Below are positions 19,476 through 28,170 of a DNA stretch of 64,000 nucleotides, piece by piece. The stretch is from positions 37,532 through 101,531 of the forward strand of contig CAVZRR010000021.1 of the NCBI GenBank assembly GCA_963777725.1. Reading direction: 5' to 3'. The notes below the pieces were generated by a model. The model was given only the letters and a program-made list of their open reading frames with translations, made no database searches and was not told the origin of the DNA. Both the position numbers and the translations under genes were made by a program. Source of the stretch: RPQJ01 sp963777725. Lineage in GTDB: Bacteria; Pseudomonadota; Gammaproteobacteria; Steroidobacterales; Steroidobacteraceae. Each line of letters opens with the position of its first letter. The first letter of the stretch is position 1.

Positions 19476-20060
19476 TCAGGTTCCGGCGCGCCGCTGGGGG
19501 AATTCCCGCGCAATCTGGTGCGCCATCTCGACGACCATGCGGATGCCCGCCTCGCGCGACGTCACGCGCGACTCGGACGTCACGAGTCCGCGCCAGATGA
19601 TGCGCCCGGAGGCCGGATCCTCGACGAACACGACGACCGTGCCATCCCGGACCGTCGTTTCGCGCGGCAAGTCCGAGGCCGGCGGCAGCGGCATGCCGCT
19701 CGCCGTCAGGACGCTGTTCGCCGACGGTGCGCCGACGCGCGGCTCCTCCGACAACACGAAGCGGCGCGTGCCACTCACCTGGACGCTCACCAGCATGTCG
19801 GCGCCGGCCGGGTCGGTGACTTCGACGAACCCCTTGCGCTGCAGCTCGCTCACGACCGCCTGGCGCACGCGCGGTTCGACGACCGCGGCCAGCTCGGGCT
19901 CCATCGCGGCGGGCGTGTTGAACGCGCCGCCTTTCCAGGCGAAATTCGCCTTGCCGGGCAGGTCCGCCTCCGGGGCGGCGAAACTTTCCACGGTCCGGGG
20001 CGTGGCGCAACCGGCCGCGAGCGCCGCCACACCCACCACGAGCCAATGCTGAAGATTCAC
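19476..20060 (-). CDS. DUF4136 lipoprotein
   Basis: This 194-residue protein has a lipoprotein signal (VGVAALAAGC, Cys at about 18) and a DUF4136-type body (FAWKGGAFNTP, VRQAVVSELQRKGFVEV, RDGTVVVFVEDPASGRIIWRG). Family members are periplasmic-facing lipoproteins of unknown function. The GTG start at 20060 shares GTGA with the RND pump stop, so it is the last gene of the efflux operon and translationally coupled to the pump. No outer-membrane channel gene is present in this operon. Confidence 0.88.
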   Translation of the reverse strand: MNLQHWLVVGVAALAAGCATPRTVESFAAPEADLPGKANFAWKGGAFNTPAAMEPELAAVVEPRVRQAVVSELQRKGFVEVTDPAGADMLVSVQVSGTRRFVLSEEPRVGAPSANSVLTASGMPLPPASDLPRETTVRDGTVVVFVEDPASGRIIWRGLVTSESRVTSREAGIRMVVEMAHQIAREFPQRRAGT

Positions 20061-23000
20061 TGAGACCTCCGCTGAATGCGCCGCAGACCCTGCTCCACCA
20101 GCGAGTATACGGCCGGTACCACCACCAGCGTCAGCAGCGTCGAACTGACCATGCCGCCGATCACCGCGATCGCCATCGGGCGGTTGGTGTCCGCGCCGGC
20201 GCCGAAGCCCAGCGCCGCCGGCAACAGCGCGAGGATGACGGTCAGCGACGTCATCAGCACCGGGCGCAACCGGATCGGGCACGCCTCGCGCAGCGCGTCC
20301 TCGACGCCGCGCCCCTGCTCGCGCATCTGGTTGGTCAGGTCCACCAGCAGGATCGAGTTCTTCGCCACGAGCCCCATCAGCAGGATCAGGCCGATCATCG
20401 AGATCAGGTTCAGCGACGTGCCGGTCAGCCAGAGCGCGAACAGGCCGCCCACGACCGCGAGCGGCTGCGCAGTCATGACGATCAGCGGCTGCAGGAACGA
20501 ATTGAACTGGCTCGCGAGCACGATGTAGACCAGCGCCAGCGCGAGCAGCAGCGCGAGCCGCACGTAGCCGGACGTCTTCGCGAACTCGCGGGCGCGGGCC
20601 TGCAACTCCATCGTGTAGCCCGGCGGCAGCAGTTCCGCAGTTTCGCTGCGCACCCGATCCACCGCTTCGCCGAGCGGTATCGACGGATTCATGTAGAAGT
20701 TCGCCGAGTATTGCAGGCCGAAGCGCGTGATCACGGCCGGGCCGACGATGTCCTCGGCGCGCGCCACGCTGTCGAGCCGCACCATCTTCCCCTGGGGCGT
20801 GCGCAGGAAGATCCGTTGCAGGTCGTCGGCGGTGACGATCTCGCCCTCGGCCGCCTTGACGCGGATGTCGTAGCGGTCGCCATCGCCCGGGTCGTCGTTG
20901 TACTTGGCGATGTCGAGGCCGCCGGCCAGCATGTTGACCGCGTAGGCGACGTCGACGCTCGTGAGTCCGAGGTCCGCCGTGCGAATCCGATCGATCTCGA
21001 GCCGGATCTGCGGCAGGTCGAGTTGCAGGTCGAGGTCCACCCGGCCGAGTTCCGGGCTCCGGCCGAGGCGCTGCGCGAGTTCGCGTGACAGCGACGCGAC
21101 GCCGTCGAGCTCGGGTCCCACGATCGCGAACTGCAACTGCTCGCCGCGCATGCCGCCGATCGGCGAAGGCGTGGCGGCGAAGGCCAGCACGCCGGGGATC
21201 TGGGTCAGTTCGGCCTGCAGCTTCTGGATGAACTCGTGCTGCGCGATGTCGCGTTCCTCGCGCGGCACCAGGGTCACGAACGCGATGCCGGTGTTCACCT
21301 GCGACGTGCCGCCGAGGCCAATGCCGGTGAACGTCGAAACCACCTCCGGGTGCCGACGGATCGTCGCATCGACCTCGTCGAGCACGCCGACCATCGCGGG
21401 CTTGCTCGTGCCGAGCGGTGCGCGGAAATTCACCATGAACCGGCCGTTGTCGTCGTCCGGGATGAAGTCCTTGCCGATCTGGCCGAAGAAGAAGCCGCTC
21501 GAAAGCACGATCGCGAGCGTCGCGAGCAGCACCTTGGCGCGGTGGCCCAGCGTCCAGCCGAGCGCCCGGCGATAGCCGGCGTCGAGACCGTCCAGGATCC
21601 GATCGAAGAAGCGATAGACCGGCCCGTGCTTCTGCGAGACCTCCAGGAACCGCGAGCACAGCATCGGCGTCAGCGTCAGCGAGACGAACAGCGACACGAG
21701 CACGCCGACCGTGACGACGACCGCGAACGATTCGAAGAAGCGCGCGACGATGCCCTCGAGGAACAGCACGGCGCCGAAGATCGACACCAGCGTCAGGCTC
21801 GCCGCGATGACCGCAAAACCGACCTGCTCGGTGCCCTCGATGGCCGCCGTGCGCCGGTCGAGGTCGGGCGACTCCTCGCGGCGCCGGTAGATGTTCTCGA
21901 GCACGACGATCGCGTCGTCGACGACGACGCCGATCAGCAGCAGCAGCCCGAGCAGCGACATCTGGTTGAACGTGTACCCCATGAAGTACATCGACGCGAT
22001 GGCACCGAGCAGCGACACGGGGATCGCAGTCGCGATGATCAGCGTCGAGCGGAAGCTGCGCAGGAAGAACCAGACGACGAGGCCCGCCAGCACGGTGCCT
22101 TCGACGAGGTGGTTCTCGAGCGCGGCGACGATCTTGCGGATCGGCGCCGAATCGTCGGTCGAGACCTTGACCAGGAGGCCTGCGGGCAGTTGCGGGATGA
22201 TCTGCGTCTCGAGCCGCTGCTGGATGTCGTCCACCAGCCGGACGGTGTTGTAATTGCTGACCTTGACGATGCCGATGCCCACCGTCGGCACGCCGTTGAA
22301 GCGGATGATCTGGCGATCGTCGGCGAGCCCGTCCTCGATCTCGCCCACGTCCTTGAGCTGCACCGGGGCGCCGTCCGCGTAACGGACGATCATCTCGGCG
22401 AGCGCCTCGGGACTGTGGAACTCGAGGTCGAGCTTGATCAGGTTCTCGCCCGGTCCGCTCACCAGGAAGCCGCCCGGCAACTGCACGTGCTCGTTGCGGA
22501 ATGCGTTACGCACGTCCTGCGCCGTGACGCCGAGCGCCGCCATGCGGTCGAGGTCGAGGTTGACCCGGATGTTGCGCCGCCGCTCGCCGCCGATGATCAC
22601 CTGGCCCACGCCGTCGATGGTCTCGAGGCGTTTCTTGATGACCTGCCGCGCGTACTGGTTCAGCTGCTGCGTGGTGCGGTCACCTTGCAGCGCGAGCCAC
22701 ATCACGGGCGACGCGCCCACCTCCACCTTGAGGACCACGGGCGGGTCGGCGTCGTCGGGCAATTGCCGCAGCACCTGGTTGACCTTGGCCTGCGTCTCCG
22801 AGAACGCGACGTCGATGTCCTTCGACAGGTTGAAGGTCAGCACCACCGAGGAGACGCCCGGCGAAGATCGCGACTGGATGAAGTCGATGCCGGGCACGCT
22901 GTTGACCGCGGTCTCGACGATGTTCGTGATGCTCGAATCGACGACGTCCGGGTTGGCGCCCGGCAGCACCGTCGTGATCGAGATCACCGGGAACTCGATG

Positions 23001-23116
23001 CGCGGGAACCGGTCGACGCCGATGCGCTGATAGGCCACCAGGCCGAACAGCACGAACACGGCGCTCGCCATGAAGGCGAGCACGTGCCGGCGGACGGAAA
23101 GTTCTGCGAGTTTCAT
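20057..23116 (-). CDS. RND efflux pump, inner-membrane permease (HAE1 type)
   Basis: This 1019-residue protein has the RND layout of 12 helices with two large periplasmic loops. LIGVVVDDAIVVLENIYR in TM4 carries the proton-relay aspartates, and the N terminus (AELSVRRHVLAFMASAVFVL) is typical. Length and motifs place it with MdtB/MdtC/AcrB-like drug pumps, driven by proton influx. The downstream lipoprotein is coupled by a 4-bp overlap and the adaptor lies 13 bp upstream. The substrate is not predictable. Confidence 0.96.
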   Translation of the reverse strand: MKLAELSVRRHVLAFMASAVFVLFGLVAYQRIGVDRFPRIEFPVISITTVLPGANPDVVDSSITNIVETAVNSVPGIDFIQSRSSPGVSSVVLTFNLSKDIDVAFSETQAKVNQVLRQLPDDADPPVVLKVEVGASPVMWLALQGDRTTQQLNQYARQVIKKRLETIDGVGQVIIGGERRRNIRVNLDLDRMAALGVTAQDVRNAFRNEHVQLPGGFLVSGPGENLIKLDLEFHSPEALAEMIVRYADGAPVQLKDVGEIEDGLADDRQIIRFNGVPTVGIGIVKVSNYNTVRLVDDIQQRLETQIIPQLPAGLLVKVSTDDSAPIRKIVAALENHLVEGTVLAGLVVWFFLRSFRSTLIIATAIPVSLLGAIASMYFMGYTFNQMSLLGLLLLIGVVVDDAIVVLENIYRRREESPDLDRRTAAIEGTEQVGFAVIAASLTLVSIFGAVLFLEGIVARFFESFAVVVTVGVLVSLFVSLTLTPMLCSRFLEVSQKHGPVYRFFDRILDGLDAGYRRALGWTLGHRAKVLLATLAIVLSSGFFFGQIGKDFIPDDDNGRFMVNFRAPLGTSKPAMVGVLDEVDATIRRHPEVVSTFTGIGLGGTSQVNTGIAFVTLVPREERDIAQHEFIQKLQAELTQIPGVLAFAATPSPIGGMRGEQLQFAIVGPELDGVASLSRELAQRLGRSPELGRVDLDLQLDLPQIRLEIDRIRTADLGLTSVDVAYAVNMLAGGLDIAKYNDDPGDGDRYDIRVKAAEGEIVTADDLQRIFLRTPQGKMVRLDSVARAEDIVGPAVITRFGLQYSANFYMNPSIPLGEAVDRVRSETAELLPPGYTMELQARAREFAKTSGYVRLALLLALALVYIVLASQFNSFLQPLIVMTAQPLAVVGGLFALWLTGTSLNLISMIGLILLMGLVAKNSILLVDLTNQMREQGRGVEDALREACPIRLRPVLMTSLTVILALLPAALGFGAGADTNRPMAIAVIGGMVSSTLLTLVVVPAVYSLVEQGLRRIQRRSQ

Positions 23117-23129
23117 GGCGGCTGCGGCC

Positions 23130-24206
23130 TCAGTCCGCGGTGCGGACCGTCACCAGCGCGCCGTCCGTCAGGAACCCGGCGCCCGAGACCACGACGGTCT
23201 CGCCCGGCTCGACGCCGCCGAGGATCTCGGCCTTCTCGACGGTCCGCAGCCCGACGGGCACCTTGCGCTCGGCGACTTTGTCGCCCGTCACGACGTACAC
23301 GACTTCCCCCGCCGGCCGACGCACGACACTCGCGGTCGGCACGACCACGCCCTCGCGCGAAGCGAGCACGACGCGGGCCGTGACGGTGCCGCCGGGCGGC
23401 CAGTCCGTGCCCGGAGGCAGGTCGACCAGCGCCTCGAGGGCACGGTTGTTCGTGCCCACCATGGGGCGCACCTCGGCGATCGTCGCCGTCAGCGATGCAC
23501 CGGGCCGGGCCGGCTGGTCCAGCGTCACGGCGAGCCCGGTGCGCAACTGGCCCGCGAGTCGCTCGGGGAACGGCAGCACGGCGCGCAGCCGGTCCACGCC
23601 GACGATCGTGACGATCGGCGTGCCGGGCGAGACGAAGTCGCCGACCGAGATCAGCCGTCGCTCGACGATCGCGTCCGCCGGACTGCGGATTCGCGTACGG
23701 TCGAGCCGGTATTCGGCCTCGGCCAGGCGGGCCCGCGCGTCGTTCAGTTCCGCCTCGCGCGCGCTTTGCTGGGCCATCGCTTCCTCCAGCATGCTTTCCG
23801 AGACGGCCTTCGAGCGGAGTTCCTCGTAGCGCTTGACGGTGCGCGACTGGTTCGCCAGCAATGCTTCGAGCCGTTCGACACTTGCGCGCGCCGAAGCCAC
23901 CGCGAGACGTTGCGGCTCACCATCGAGCTCGGCGAGCACCTGGCCCCGCTTGACCACGCTGCCGCCGTCCACGTGCAGCCGGACGACGCGCCCGGAGGTT
24001 TCGGCCGCCAGCGCCGGCATCGAGGTCGCCTCGAGCCGCCCGACGGTGGTTTCGACGGCCTGCAGCGGCTCGCGAGTGGCCTCGGCGACGGTGACGGGCG
24101 TCTTGCGCACGAACGGCTGGCTGTCTTCATCACTGCCGCGGCACCCGGAGGCCACCGAGACGACGACGAGCAAGGCGAGCGCGATGCGGCGAAACGAGCG
24201 ATTCAT
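23130..24206 (-). CDS. RND efflux periplasmic adaptor
   Basis: The 358-residue membrane-fusion protein has a lipoprotein signal (VVVSVASGC, Cys22), two biotinyl-lipoyl half motifs around a coiled-coil hairpin (about 85-150), a beta-barrel (LRAVLPFPERLAGQL) and the membrane-proximal domain. It bridges the pump and an outer-membrane channel, which must be supplied from elsewhere because none is in this operon. It overlaps the upstream TetR gene by 4 bp (ATGA). Confidence 0.95.
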   Translation of the reverse strand: MNRSFRRIALALLVVVSVASGCRGSDEDSQPFVRKTPVTVAEATREPLQAVETTVGRLEATSMPALAAETSGRVVRLHVDGGSVVKRGQVLAELDGEPQRLAVASARASVERLEALLANQSRTVKRYEELRSKAVSESMLEEAMAQQSAREAELNDARARLAEAEYRLDRTRIRSPADAIVERRLISVGDFVSPGTPIVTIVGVDRLRAVLPFPERLAGQLRTGLAVTLDQPARPGASLTATIAEVRPMVGTNNRALEALVDLPPGTDWPPGGTVTARVVLASREGVVVPTASVVRRPAGEVVYVVTGDKVAERKVPVGLRTVEKAEILGGVEPGETVVVSGAGFLTDGALVTVRTAD

Positions 24207-24856
24207 GACGATTCCTTACCGCCCGGTTCGACGCCGGGCGCGAGTCCGCGGTACAGCAGCCGCGCAAGCTCGGCCGCATAGGTGTCGGTGGAGGCCGCGA
24301 CGGCGAGATCGGGATTGCGCCGCACCAGCGCCGAGGTCTGGAACACGAACCAGCTCGAGCAGAGCAGCAGGAACACCGCGAGCCCGGGGTCGGCGTCGGC
24401 CCGGACCTTGCCGCTGGCCTGGCCGCGACGGAGCGCTTCGACCAGCAGCGAGAAGTTGCGCGACATCTCGCCGCTCACCAGGTCATCGCCCGATCCCGCA
24501 TCGCCACTGAGCATTTCGCGCGCGATCAACCGCATCGTGCCCTGCATCCGGGTCAACCGCTCGACGTGCGCGGCGGCGAAATCGCGCAGGCTGCCCTGCA
24601 CGTCGCCTTCCGCATCGAGCAGCGGGAGCAGCTGCTCGCGGAAGCCGGCGAACGCGTCGCCGACCAGCGCTGCGTAGAGCTGCCGCTTGCTGCGGTAATG
24701 GTGGAACACCGTGGCCTTGCTGACCCCGGCGGCCGAGGCGATGTCGGCCATCGACGTGCCTGCGAACCCGCGGTTCGCAAAGAGGCGGCGCGCCGCGGTC
24801 TCGATGCGCCTGGCACCGGGCGCAGGCGGGCGGGAACGGCGGGTGGGAGCGGCCAT
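24203..24856 (-). CDS. TetR/AcrR family regulator of the efflux operon
   Basis: This 217-residue protein has an N-terminal helix-turn-helix (about 15-62, FANRGFAGTSMADIASAAGV, FHHYRSKRQLYAAL) and a divergent ligand domain. The start ATG 24856 is preferred over the longer frame to 24958 because the extra part lacks homology and contains the promoter. It is the first gene of the operon with the adaptor, pump and lipoprotein. An operator that covers its own promoter implies autorepression, relieved by ligand binding. Confidence 0.94.
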   Translation of the reverse strand: MAAPTRRSRPPAPGARRIETAARRLFANRGFAGTSMADIASAAGVSKATVFHHYRSKRQLYAALVGDAFAGFREQLLPLLDAEGDVQGSLRDFAAAHVERLTRMQGTMRLIAREMLSGDAGSGDDLVSGEMSRNFSLLVEALRRGQASGKVRADADPGLAVFLLLCSSWFVFQTSALVRRNPDLAVAASTDTYAAELARLLYRGLAPGVEPGGKESS

Positions 24857-24862
24857 CGGCGG

Positions 24863-24891
24863 ATCGTAGCACTGACCGATCGGTCGGTCAG
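24863..24891 (-). promoter_or_regulatory. tetR promoter containing a TetR-type operator
   Basis: Reading the minus strand: -35 CTGACC (24891-24886), exactly 17 bp, then -10 TACGAT (24868-24863). The region 24873-24890 is an inverted repeat (TGACCGA and TCGGTCA with a 4-bp spacer), a typical TetR-family operator, and overlaps the spacer and -35. Binding here would block RNA polymerase. Confidence 0.7.
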
Positions 24892-24974
24892 CCCGGGATT
24901 GCCTCTTTCCCGAATTGCGCGCCCCCGGCGAGCGGCGCAGGGTATAGGCAGACCCCACTCAAGGGGAGGTCAAC

Positions 24975-25430
24975 ATGAGCCGAATCCGGATCGTCGTCGC
25001 CGACCAGGCGGAAGCCGTTTTCTACGATCTGCCGTCCCTGCAGGCGGCACCGAGGGAGATCGCGCACATCTCCGATCCCGCAGCGCACTTGCACAACCGC
25101 GACCTCGTGAGCGACCGGCCGGGCCGCAGCTACGAGAGCGTCGGTGGAGCGCGGCACGCGATTGCCCGCGAGAACGACCCGCGGCAGCTCGAAGCCGTGC
25201 GGTTCGCGCGGCGCATCGCCAGGCGTCTCGACGCAGCGCGCCGCAAGGACGAGTTCGAGGAGTTGATCGTGGTCGCGGGGCCGCCGTTCCTCGGGCTGGT
25301 ACGCAAGGAACTGTCTCGGCCGACCCGTGCCCGGGTCGTGCACGAGATCCGCAAGGACCTCGTCCACAGTCCGGTCGAGGCGCTGCGCCGGCACCTGCCC
25401 GAGTCTGCCGCCGAACTGCGTCCCGAGTAA
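24975..25430 (+). CDS. Host-attachment / baeRF family protein
   Basis: The 151-residue protein starts at ATG 24975 behind GGGGAGG. It matches the family first called protein required for attachment to host cells and later linked to the archaeo-eukaryotic release factor fold (baeRF): IVVADQAEAVFYD at the start, RSYESVGGARHAIARENDP in the middle, and VVAGPPFLGLVRKEL / VVHEIRKDLVHSPVEALRRHL near the end. Biochemical function is unknown. It is divergent from the tetR gene and lies next to a large signalling protein. Confidence 0.8.
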   Translation: MSRIRIVVADQAEAVFYDLPSLQAAPREIAHISDPAAHLHNRDLVSDRPGRSYESVGGARHAIARENDPRQLEAVRFARRIARRLDAARRKDEFEELIVVAGPPFLGLVRKELSRPTRARVVHEIRKDLVHSPVEALRRHLPESAAELRPE

Positions 25431-25578
25431 ACGTGCGTCCCACGTCCGCGCGTGCACAGCGGGCGTGTCGGGCGAACTGTGACGGATCTCGCGCAGGCGG
25501 GCGCCGCTTTGGTGCATCGTGCTCGTCGGCGCATACTTGGCGCCAGTCGAGCACCGGGAAACAAGGCGCCGCGCGACT

Positions 25579-28161
25579 ATGAAATCCGTCCTGCTGGCCT
25601 ACGAACGCGACCAGGATCTCGCGGCGATCGAGACGCTGCTGCAGACCCGTGGTCACCGCGTGATCAAGACCCGGTCCGGCGTCGAGGCGCTCGAGACCGC
25701 GCGTCGCGATCCGCCCCATGTCGTCGTGAGCGACGTGCTGCTGCCCAAGCTCGACGGGTTCACGCTCTGCCGTCGCATCAAGGAAGACCCGTTGCTGCAG
25801 CACCTGCCGGTGCTGTTGCTGTCGTTCCGCGTCGAAGGCCCGAAGTACGAAGCCTTCGCGGCGGAGGTCGGTGCCGACCGATTCCTGCCGCGCGGCACCA
25901 AGCTCGAGGACCTCGCGGATGCGGTCGAGGAGCAGGCGCCAGGGTCGGGCACGATGCGGATGCCTGCGCTGGTTCCGGAGCTGCTGGAGCGCCGCGAGCA
26001 GGATCGCCGCCGTCTCGTCGATCTCGAGCGCCACCTCCGGGAACTCGAGGCGGCGAACAAGCAGCTCGAGGTTGCCGAGCGCGTCGCGCGTGAACACGCC
26101 GAGCGGGAGACGCGCGAGCGCCTCGACGTCGCGACGGCCGATGCGGCCAGGATCCGTGAGCTGCAGGCCCGGGTACAGGAACTCGAGGCACGCCAGCAAC
26201 AGCTGAGCCAGGCCGAGACCCAGGCCCGAGGCGCTGCGGAGGAATCGCGCGCCGAGCTGGCGCGCGTCGGCGTGCTCGAGGCGCGGCTCGCCGAGCTGCA
26301 GACGAACCGTGCCCGCGCGCAGGCCGCGGCGGCCGACGCGGAGCGCGCCTTCGCGTCGCAGCCGGTGCCGACCTGGCTGTCCGACATGGAGACGCACGAG
26401 ATCCGGTCGGTCAGCGACTCGGCGGCGGCGCTGTTCGGCATCGTGCCGGAGCGGCTCGTCGGTCGCTCGATCGTCGACCTGCTGCCGGGCTACCAGCCGG
26501 GTGACGAACCGGAGCGCGTCGTGGAAGTCGCGCTGGGTCGCACAGACGGCTCGACCGCCGTGCTCGAATTGCGGCGCCAATCCGTCTCGTACGCCGGTCG
26601 GGCCTGTTGGCTCACCGCGGCGCGTGACGTCACCAGTGAGCGAGCCGGACACGCGGCTCACCGGCAGGCCGCGCTGCATGCGCTCGCGTTGCAGGAGTCG
26701 CCGCTCGCGACGTGCCTCGCTGACAGCGAGGGACGGTTGCAGTATGCAAACGCGGCGTTCCTAAGACTGGTCGGCCTCGAGGCGGACCAGGTGACGTCGA
26801 GTTCGCTGCGCGGGTTCGAAGTCGCCAAGGACGGCGATGCGACGATCCGCAGCGCTGCGATTGGCAGCGGCGGTCAGCTCGTTCGCGACGGCCAGTGGCG
26901 GCGGGCCGACGGCTCCGTCGTCGAGGTGGAGACGACCGCCGTGGCCGCCGAGGGTCTCGACGGCGTCCGGGTCGTCACCGTGCGTGACGTTTCGCACCGC
27001 AACCTGGCGGCCCAGCGTGCCGTGCGCGACCAGCGCTGCACCTTCGGTGTCCTCGACCTCACACAGCGTGCGCACTCGCTCACGGAAACGGAGATCCTGA
27101 CGCACGCGCTCGAACTCGCCGGCGATCTCACCGGCAGCCGCGTGGCCTGCGCTTTCCTCGCGCTGCCTGAGGCAGGGCAGCTCGAGCTGGCCGCGATCCG
27201 GGGCGAGGGCGTCGGTGACAGCCAGGATCTTTCGGTGCTGACCCGTTGGCGCGGCGCCCCGCCCGCGGATACCGCGTTGTTCGAATGCGCAGGCAGCCAG
27301 CGTCTGGTCACGCGCGACGCCGCCGAGGGTACGGGCGTGCTCCGGCAAGCCGGCTTGCCCGGGTCGCTGCAGCGGCAACTTTGCGCGCCGATGCTCGACG
27401 GCGGCCGCCTCGCCGGCGTGCTGCTGCTCGCCGACAAGCCGCAGCCCTTCGACGACGACGACGCGAGGCGCGCCGACCAGGTCGCCGAGGGCCTGTGGCG
27501 CGTGCTGCGACGCCGCCGGTCCGACGCGGAAGTCGTCAGCGCGATGGATCACATGGAGCGGGTGATGCTCGGCGTCATCGACTCGCTGGCGGTGCTGGCG
27601 GAGTCGCAGGACGCGTGCAAGACGGGGCGCGCGAAACGCGTGGCCGACCTGGCCGCCGGCATCGGCACGGCGCTCGGCCTGCCGGGCCACAGCGTGCGCG
27701 GCTTGCGCGTGATGGGCCAGCTGATCGACGTCGGCATGCTGCAGATTCCGCGCGAGGTGCTCTGGCGGCCCGGCCAGCTCGCCGTCGCCGAGTTCGAGCT
27801 CGTCAAGACCCATGTCGAGCGCGGTTACGAGAGCCTGCGCCAGATCGATTTTCCGTGGCCGGTCGCGGAAGTCGTGCGCCAGCACCACGAGCGACTCGAC
27901 GGATCCGGCTATCCGCGCGGGCTCAAGGGCGAGGAGATCCTGCTCGAGGCGCGCATCGTCGCGGTCGCGGATGCGGCCGAGGCCATGCTGGCGCCGCGCC
28001 CGCAGCGGGCCGCGCTGCCGCTCGCCGCGTGCATCGAGGAACTTCAATCGCAGGCGGGTCGCCGGTACGATGCACGGGTCGTCAAGGCCTGCGTCAAGCT
28101 GTTGCGCGAACGCGAATCACGAGCGGAAGGCGAGAAGTCCGTCGGCCAGCGGATCGCCTGA
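25579..28161 (+). CDS. Response regulator with PAS, GAF and degenerate HD-GYP domains
   Basis: This 860-residue protein starts at ATG 25579. Domains: receiver (1-125, phospho-acceptor Asp52 in VVVSDVLLPK), long coiled coil (about 140-270), PAS about 270-370, a second PAS about 385-490, GAF about 500-650 and an HD-GYP-like domain about 660-850. The GYP part is intact (HHERLDGSGYPRGL, His769-Leu782), but the HD motif is not: the segment that should read LLHDIGK reads QLIDVGM, with Ile716 before Asp717, and the preceding conserved His is Arg. Cyclic-di-GMP phosphodiesterase activity is therefore doubtful. It may bind the signal or a protein partner. The call is firm for domains, open for output. 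Confidence 0.85.
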   Translation: MKSVLLAYERDQDLAAIETLLQTRGHRVIKTRSGVEALETARRDPPHVVVSDVLLPKLDGFTLCRRIKEDPLLQHLPVLLLSFRVEGPKYEAFAAEVGADRFLPRGTKLEDLADAVEEQAPGSGTMRMPALVPELLERREQDRRRLVDLERHLRELEAANKQLEVAERVAREHAERETRERLDVATADAARIRELQARVQELEARQQQLSQAETQARGAAEESRAELARVGVLEARLAELQTNRARAQAAAADAERAFASQPVPTWLSDMETHEIRSVSDSAAALFGIVPERLVGRSIVDLLPGYQPGDEPERVVEVALGRTDGSTAVLELRRQSVSYAGRACWLTAARDVTSERAGHAAHRQAALHALALQESPLATCLADSEGRLQYANAAFLRLVGLEADQVTSSSLRGFEVAKDGDATIRSAAIGSGGQLVRDGQWRRADGSVVEVETTAVAAEGLDGVRVVTVRDVSHRNLAAQRAVRDQRCTFGVLDLTQRAHSLTETEILTHALELAGDLTGSRVACAFLALPEAGQLELAAIRGEGVGDSQDLSVLTRWRGAPPADTALFECAGSQRLVTRDAAEGTGVLRQAGLPGSLQRQLCAPMLDGGRLAGVLLLADKPQPFDDDDARRADQVAEGLWRVLRRRRSDAEVVSAMDHMERVMLGVIDSLAVLAESQDACKTGRAKRVADLAAGIGTALGLPGHSVRGLRVMGQLIDVGMLQIPREVLWRPGQLAVAEFELVKTHVERGYESLRQIDFPWPVAEVVRQHHERLDGSGYPRGLKGEEILLEARIVAVADAAEAMLAPRPQRAALPLAACIEELQSQAGRRYDARVVKACVKLLRERESRAEGEKSVGQRIA

Positions 28162-28170
28162 GGCGAGCGA

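Noticed and set aside
21236..23383. Long open frame antisense to the first RND pump
   Set aside because: Composition (Arg, His, Asp, Glu repeats) is a mirror of the pump gene codon bias; no homology seen.
24857..24958. Upstream extension of the tetR reading frame
   Set aside because: The region contains the promoter and operator and lacks homology, so it is not coding.
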